Assembly: GCA_937888775.1 (NCBI GenBank)
Contig: CALAQT010000118.1
Coordinates: forward strand, 1-8,996
DNA length: 8,996 bases
From: an uncultured Actinomycetes bacterium
GTDB taxonomy: Bacteria; Actinomycetota; Thermoleophilia; Solirubrobacterales; Solirubrobacteraceae
Direction of reading: 5' to 3'
The notes under the pieces: generated by a model
Seen by the model: only the letters and a program-made list of their open reading frames with translations
Databases searched by the model: none
What the model was told of the DNA's origin: nothing
Made by a program: the position numbers and the translations under genes
Shown here: one piece after another, positions 6,152 to 8,996 of the stretch
How the letters are laid out: each line of letters opens with the position of its first letter
How positions within the stretch are numbered: the stretch's first letter is position 1

Positions 6152-6486
6152 TCAGTCGGCCCCAAAGAGCATCGCGATCGGGGCGACGTCATCGGGAGCA
6201 CTTGGGTCGGCCGTCACGTGAAGGACGACGTGATCTTGGTCTTGGCTCACAGCCCATGACACGAAAGAACAGCACTCCCGCTCCGCGGCGGCCAGCGCTT
6301 CGAGCTCCTCGCGAATGCCGAGCTTCGGCTGGTAGCGGACCTCGAGCACGTGACCGCGTCGTCGAGCATTGGGACGGCCCTTCTCAGGGCCTCCCACCGC
6401 AACATCCGAGCTGCGCCGTCGTCCGAGCCCAACGTACAAGCGATCGGCACTCCGGCAACCTCTGAGGTGTCGAGCCGGTCCGTCAC
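6152..6486 (-). pseudogene. Small CCSF-motif protein, frameshifted
   Basis: The remains of a gene of about 110 codons, from a family found as stand-alone proteins and as C-terminal parts of some MerR-type regulators. Its typical pattern PIACTL...R...W is followed by ELxxLAAxExxCCSF. The first half (GVPIACTLGSDDGAARMLRWEAL) reads in the frame that starts at GTG 6486. The second half (VLEVRYQPKLGIREELEALAAAERECCSFVSW, then HVVLHVTADPSAPDDVAP) reads in another frame ending at TGA 6152-6154. The frames meet near 6347-6351, where one base appears to be missing; each half read alone degenerates into Arg/Ser-rich shadow sequence beyond that point. The paired cysteines suggest metal or redox chemistry, but the family has no established role that I know. 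It may be a true pseudogene or a sequence error. No clear ribosome binding site is visible. Confidence 0.65.
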
Positions 6487-6618
6487 GACATCATCCCAGA
6501 GCTCGTAACGGACATCGAGGCGTCCCGCCAGCGGATCGACCAACGAACGCCGGGCTGTGCCAGCAGCGCCTCGTCGGGCAGCTCCTAACGCCGCCCCCTG
6601 GCCCGGCCCACCGCCTGG

Positions 6619-6939
6619 TCAGACGTGGGCGCGGCCTGCATCCGCGATGAGCAGGAGGCGCTGGAGGGGCCCTTCGCGAGCTTCGCCAACGCGTCCCGGA
6701 TTTCGGGAGATGGCCTTCTTCTCGAAAAGCGGGTTCACGACGACGCTGGAGCTGAGTCCGTAGCGGCGCCATGGCCCCCGGCCGGTCAGCAGCCAGTAGA
6801 CGTATGGAAGCCCGATCCCCAGCGTGAGCGGGACACTCATCACGATGCCGGCGATGACACCGGCTCCGGCCTTGATCTCGGCCGACCAACGCGGTGACGC
6901 TTCCAGTTCACGCACGGTGATTGACCAGCCGTAGCTCAT
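6619..6939 (-). CDS. Small membrane protein, hypothetical
   Basis: An open frame of 106 codons from ATG 6939 (a second ATG at 6945 would add two residues) to TGA 6619-6621. Codons have mostly G/C third positions on this strand, while the same frame upstream of 6945 is Arg/Ser-rich shadow, so only this 3' part of the longer open frame is treated as a gene. One strong hydrophobic segment at about residues 24-51 (AGAGVIAGIVMSVPLTLGIG, then LPYVYWLL) is flanked by a charged N-terminus and an Arg-rich GRGPWRRYG, suggesting a single-pass or hairpin inner-membrane protein with a soluble tail of about 55 residues. I do not recognise the family. It lies upstream of, and on the same strand as, the broken CCSF-motif gene, and may have been cotranscribed with it. 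No Shine-Dalgarno sequence is evident. Confidence 0.5.
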   Translation of the reverse strand: MSYGWSITVRELEASPRWSAEIKAGAGVIAGIVMSVPLTLGIGLPYVYWLLTGRGPWRRYGLSSSVVVNPLFEKKAISRNPGRVGEAREGPLQRLLLIADAGRAHV

Positions 6940-7156
6940 GACCATCCGTCGCCACGGCAACCGATGTCCGCCGCCAGCGTCAGCGCGATTTGAGCGCAAC
7001 CTCCAACACGACCGGACCCGCACGCGGCAGATGGTGGCGCATGAATCGGACTTCCGCAACGATCGACAAGCAGCGCCCCGTCCGGTTGCCGTTAGTAATG
7101 AGACGAGCCGCCACGTATGCCTTCGCTGGGAATCTTGGGGCCGATACGCTCCTGCG

Positions 7157-7618
7157 GTGCCCGCGGACGAAGCGCATGAGCACCGACTGACCCTCATCGG
7201 GATTGCGGCGCTGGTCAAGGCATGGGACGGTCTCCAACGCGTTCTTGATCCCGCGAGTGATCTCGAGCCGAGTGGACGCGTGGCCCCGGCGCGGTTCGCA
7301 AACGACCCGGACAAGCTCCACGTCGTCGTGCGGCTGACCGCGCAGATCCAGGACGCGGCACCGGTCACCAGCGACCGCGACGACTTCGGTATCAGCATGC
7401 CACGACGCGCCGGCGGCTCCGAGCTGTATGACGCGATCAATCAGATGCTCGGCCGCGACCCCGAGCAGCATCGCCCGCCCCGGCTGTCCTGGGGCCAGCT
7501 GATCGAGGCTCTCGCCAACGTGGGCGTTTCTGTCACCGAGCAGGAGCTCATCGACGCCCCGCTCACCATCGAGCTGTCGCCGGAAGTCAAAGCCCAACTC
7601 GCCGACGCCGGCCCCTGA
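7157..7618 (+). CDS. Hypothetical protein, family not recognised
   Basis: A 153-residue soluble, acidic protein with no signal peptide or membrane segment. The frame is open from 6938, but codons in 6938-7156 often end in A or T and the translation is Arg/Pro-rich, whereas from GTG 7157 third positions are mostly G/C. TACGCT (7145-7150), 6 nt before this GTG, could be the -10 box of a leaderless transcript. The visible parts are an N-terminal helix region (HRLTLIGIAALVKAWDGLQRV), a central beta-like stretch (KLHVVVRLTAQIQ), and a well-formed C-terminal segment (LSWGQLIEALANVGVSVTEQ, then a short acidic tail). The opposite-strand open frame at 6980-7597 is poorer in codon use and is rejected. 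Neighbouring genes give no functional clue. Confidence 0.6.
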   Translation: MPADEAHEHRLTLIGIAALVKAWDGLQRVLDPASDLEPSGRVAPARFANDPDKLHVVVRLTAQIQDAAPVTSDRDDFGISMPRRAGGSELYDAINQMLGRDPEQHRPPRLSWGQLIEALANVGVSVTEQELIDAPLTIELSPEVKAQLADAGP

Positions 7619-7807
7619 CCCGACCTCTCAAGCGCGTCAGACCGACTGCGCCATTGCCGGCTCGGGTATCGGTTGTGACTGGTGTGCGCTGAGCGATGGG
7701 CTTCTGCGACGTAGGCCTCCTGTCCGCGCATCGCGGCCTGATTGCATCGCGCCGGCGCCGTACACCTCGCGTTGCCGGTGATGCTGGGGCACGCGATCGA
7801 CGTTGCG

Positions 7808-8605
7808 TCATACCCGTGCGGTGTCGCGGCGGAACCGCCAGACGGCGCCCGAAACGAAGATCACCAGCCAGACGATGAGATTGGCGACCCAGCTCGCGCG
7901 CAGGCTGTCATCGGTGAGCGGGTAGTGCACGAGCTGGCTGAGGCCGTAGAGCGGCGTGTACTGCGCCAGGGTCCGCAAGGTGGAGGAGAACTGGCTCAGG
8001 GGGATGAACACCCCACCCCCGAACGCGAACAGCATCAGCGCGAAGCCGATGATCTGCATGACGTTCTCTGACGGGAGCAGGTAGCCGATGAACAACCCGA
8101 AGGCGGCGAACAGCAGCGACCCGATCCACACGCACAATGCGGTGATGATCCACACGTGCGCCGGCATCGACGGCTTGCCGCTGAGCGCGCCCACGACGTA
8201 GACGGCCAGCACCGCGACCAGCCCGAGCACCAACGCGGTCAGCATCTTGGTCACGATGTAGGCGGTCGAGCTCAGCGGCGTCAGGCGCAGCTGACGGCTC
8301 CAGCCCGCCGCGCGTTCGATCGAGACCATCGCGCCACCGCTGGCGGTGGCGAGCACGGCCCCGTAGAGCGCCATGCTGATCATCACGAACGCCGACACGT
8401 TCCCGGTTCCGGATCGGTTGTTGGCGTAGGCGCTGTTCAGGCCAAAGATCAAGAAGAAGATCACCGGCGCGATCAGCGCGAACAGGACCGTCCGCCGGTT
8501 GCGCAGCAGGCGGCGTATCTCTAGGCGCAGGATCGCCACGCTAAAGCCGCCCAACGACGGGGTCGGGCGATCGAGGGCTCCAAGGCCAGTGGTCTGGGTG
8601 GTCAT
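7808..8605 (-). CDS. ABC-2 type transporter permease (DrrB-like)
   Basis: Inner-membrane permease of an ABC exporter, 265 residues, the usual size for single-domain ABC-2 permeases. A cytoplasmic N-terminus with a basic amphipathic stretch (LRLEIRRLLRNRRTVLF, 26-42) leads into six hydrophobic segments at about 40-56, 72-93, 118-142, 150-172, 185-205 and 238-256. The loop ERAAGWSRQLRLTPLSSTAYIVTK (97-120) after TM2 is the characteristic ABC-2 element that contacts the ATPase. ATG 8605 overlaps the stop of the upstream ATPase in an ATGA quartet, so the two are translationally coupled. The pair would export a lipid, drug or polymer; DrrAB-type drug export is the closest named analogue, but the substrate cannot be read from the sequence. 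Confidence 0.93.
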   Translation of the reverse strand: MTTQTTGLGALDRPTPSLGGFSVAILRLEIRRLLRNRRTVLFALIAPVIFFLIFGLNSAYANNRSGTGNVSAFVMISMALYGAVLATASGGAMVSIERAAGWSRQLRLTPLSSTAYIVTKMLTALVLGLVAVLAVYVVGALSGKPSMPAHVWIITALCVWIGSLLFAAFGLFIGYLLPSENVMQIIGFALMLFAFGGGVFIPLSQFSSTLRTLAQYTPLYGLSQLVHYPLTDDSLRASWVANLIVWLVIFVSGAVWRFRRDTARV

Positions 8606-8996
8606 CGCGCTCCTCCCCTGGATGTGGTGTCATCACCGGTGGGCTGAGTGTCGACGCCGGTCAAGGCGATGAACGCCTCCTCGAGTCCGTGAGCGGTGAT
8701 CTCCAGGTCGCGGGCCGAGGTCTCATTGAGCAGGTGTCGGGCAACCGTGTCACTGTCGCCGGAATGGATCAGGACAGTGTCGCCCCGAAGTTCGACGCTG
8801 TCCGCGCCCGGTATGGCCCGCAGGTCCGCCTCGTCCGCCGCCAGGAGCGTCGCGCGGACAGTCCGGCCGGCGGCGAGGCTCTTGACCTCGGCTGCCGTCC
8901 CGTCCGCCACGATCTCGCCCTTGCGGATCAGGACGATGCGGTCGGCGTAGGCATCGGCCTCCTCCAGGTAGTGCGTCGCGAACAGGATCGTTCGGC
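8602..8996 (-). CDS. ABC transporter ATP-binding protein, C-terminal part (DrrA-like)
   Basis: Only the last 130 or so codons lie in the window; the Walker A, signature and Walker B motifs are beyond the right edge. The visible part opens with RTILFATHYLEEADAYADRI, containing the H-loop histidine (codon at 8973-8971) that senses the ATP gamma-phosphate, then VLIRKGEIVADGTAAEVKSL, typical of DrrA/CcmA-type exporter ATPases. A C-terminal accessory domain of about 90 residues follows, ending in LEEAFIALTG, the common closing motif of multidrug-type ATPases of this class. The gene overlaps the permease start by 4 bp. GTG 8910 is an internal codon and not a start: the frame is open to the window edge with clear homology. 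Confidence 0.94.
   Translation of the reverse strand, partial: RTILFATHYLEEADAYADRIVLIRKGEIVADGTAAEVKSLAAGRTVRATLLAADEADLRAIPGADSVELRGDTVLIHSGDSDTVARHLLNETSARDLEITAHGLEEAFIALTGVDTQPTGDDTTSRGGAR

Noticed and set aside
6946..7440. Upstream extension of the small membrane protein's open frame
   Set aside because: The translation is Arg/Ser/Ala-rich shadow sequence opposite the better-supported plus-strand gene; recognisable protein-like sequence begins only at about 6945.
6980..7597. 205-codon minus-strand open frame opposite the orphan gene
   Set aside because: Third-position G/C and amino acid make-up favour the plus-strand frame from 7157; the minus-strand product resembles no family.
7728..7751. 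Direct repeat GCATCGCG, two copies 16 bp apart
   Set aside because: It is only 8 bp, in G/C-rich sequence, with no target-site or element structure; expected by chance.
7619..7807. Spacer between the orphan gene and the ABC permease
   Set aside because: I searched both strands and found no convincing gene, terminator hairpin or RNA; the short open frames here are shadows.

Overview
The window is high-GC DNA (roughly two thirds G+C, estimated by eye) with mostly G/C third codon positions, GTG starts, tightly overlapping genes and at least one apparently leaderless start. It carries gene families common in Actinobacteria: HxlR regulators, DHA2-type and 12-helix MFS exporters, PaaI-type thioesterases and DrrA/DrrB-like ABC exporters. 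It looks like an actinobacterial (Actinomycetota) chromosome. CGATCG is strongly over-represented (about 21 by hand count against about 3 expected from composition), which may hint at a Thermoleophilia/Solirubrobacterales-like lineage, but that is only a hint. No rRNA, tRNA, CRISPR array or insertion sequence is visible.

Layout. (1) Bases 1-1048, plus strand: the 3' two thirds or so of a DHA2-type MFS drug exporter, broken by a frameshift near 285-293 and cut by the window edge. (2) Bases 2076-1057, minus strand: a two-gene unit, HxlR-type regulator then GNAT acetyltransferase. (3) Bases 2077-2168: a compact divergent control region holding two near-identical 17-bp dyad sites, a -10-like TACAAT placed for leaderless regulator mRNA, and a ribosome binding site for the divergent gene. 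(4) Bases 2169-6010, plus strand: four overlapping genes, namely MFS transporter, hotdog thioesterase, a conserved Cys/His-motif protein of unknown function, and an amidase-signature hydrolase of the indoleacetamide/mandelamide type. (5) Bases 6011-7156: a looser region with a hairpin, a frameshifted small gene (CCSF-motif family) and a small orphan membrane protein. (6) Bases 7157-7618: an orphan hypothetical gene. (7) Bases 8996-7808, minus strand: an ABC-2 exporter, ATPase (C-terminal part only) then permease.

How the parts may work together. The strongest functional unit is the HxlR-centred divergon. The regulator is well placed to control both itself plus the acetyltransferase and the four-gene operon through the paired sites. 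Efflux pump, amide hydrolase, acyl-CoA thioesterase and acetyltransferase together suggest sensing, chemical modification and export of a small amide- or acyl-type compound. That role is inferred; the sequence does not reveal the substrate. The Cys-motif protein embedded in this operon is the least understood component.
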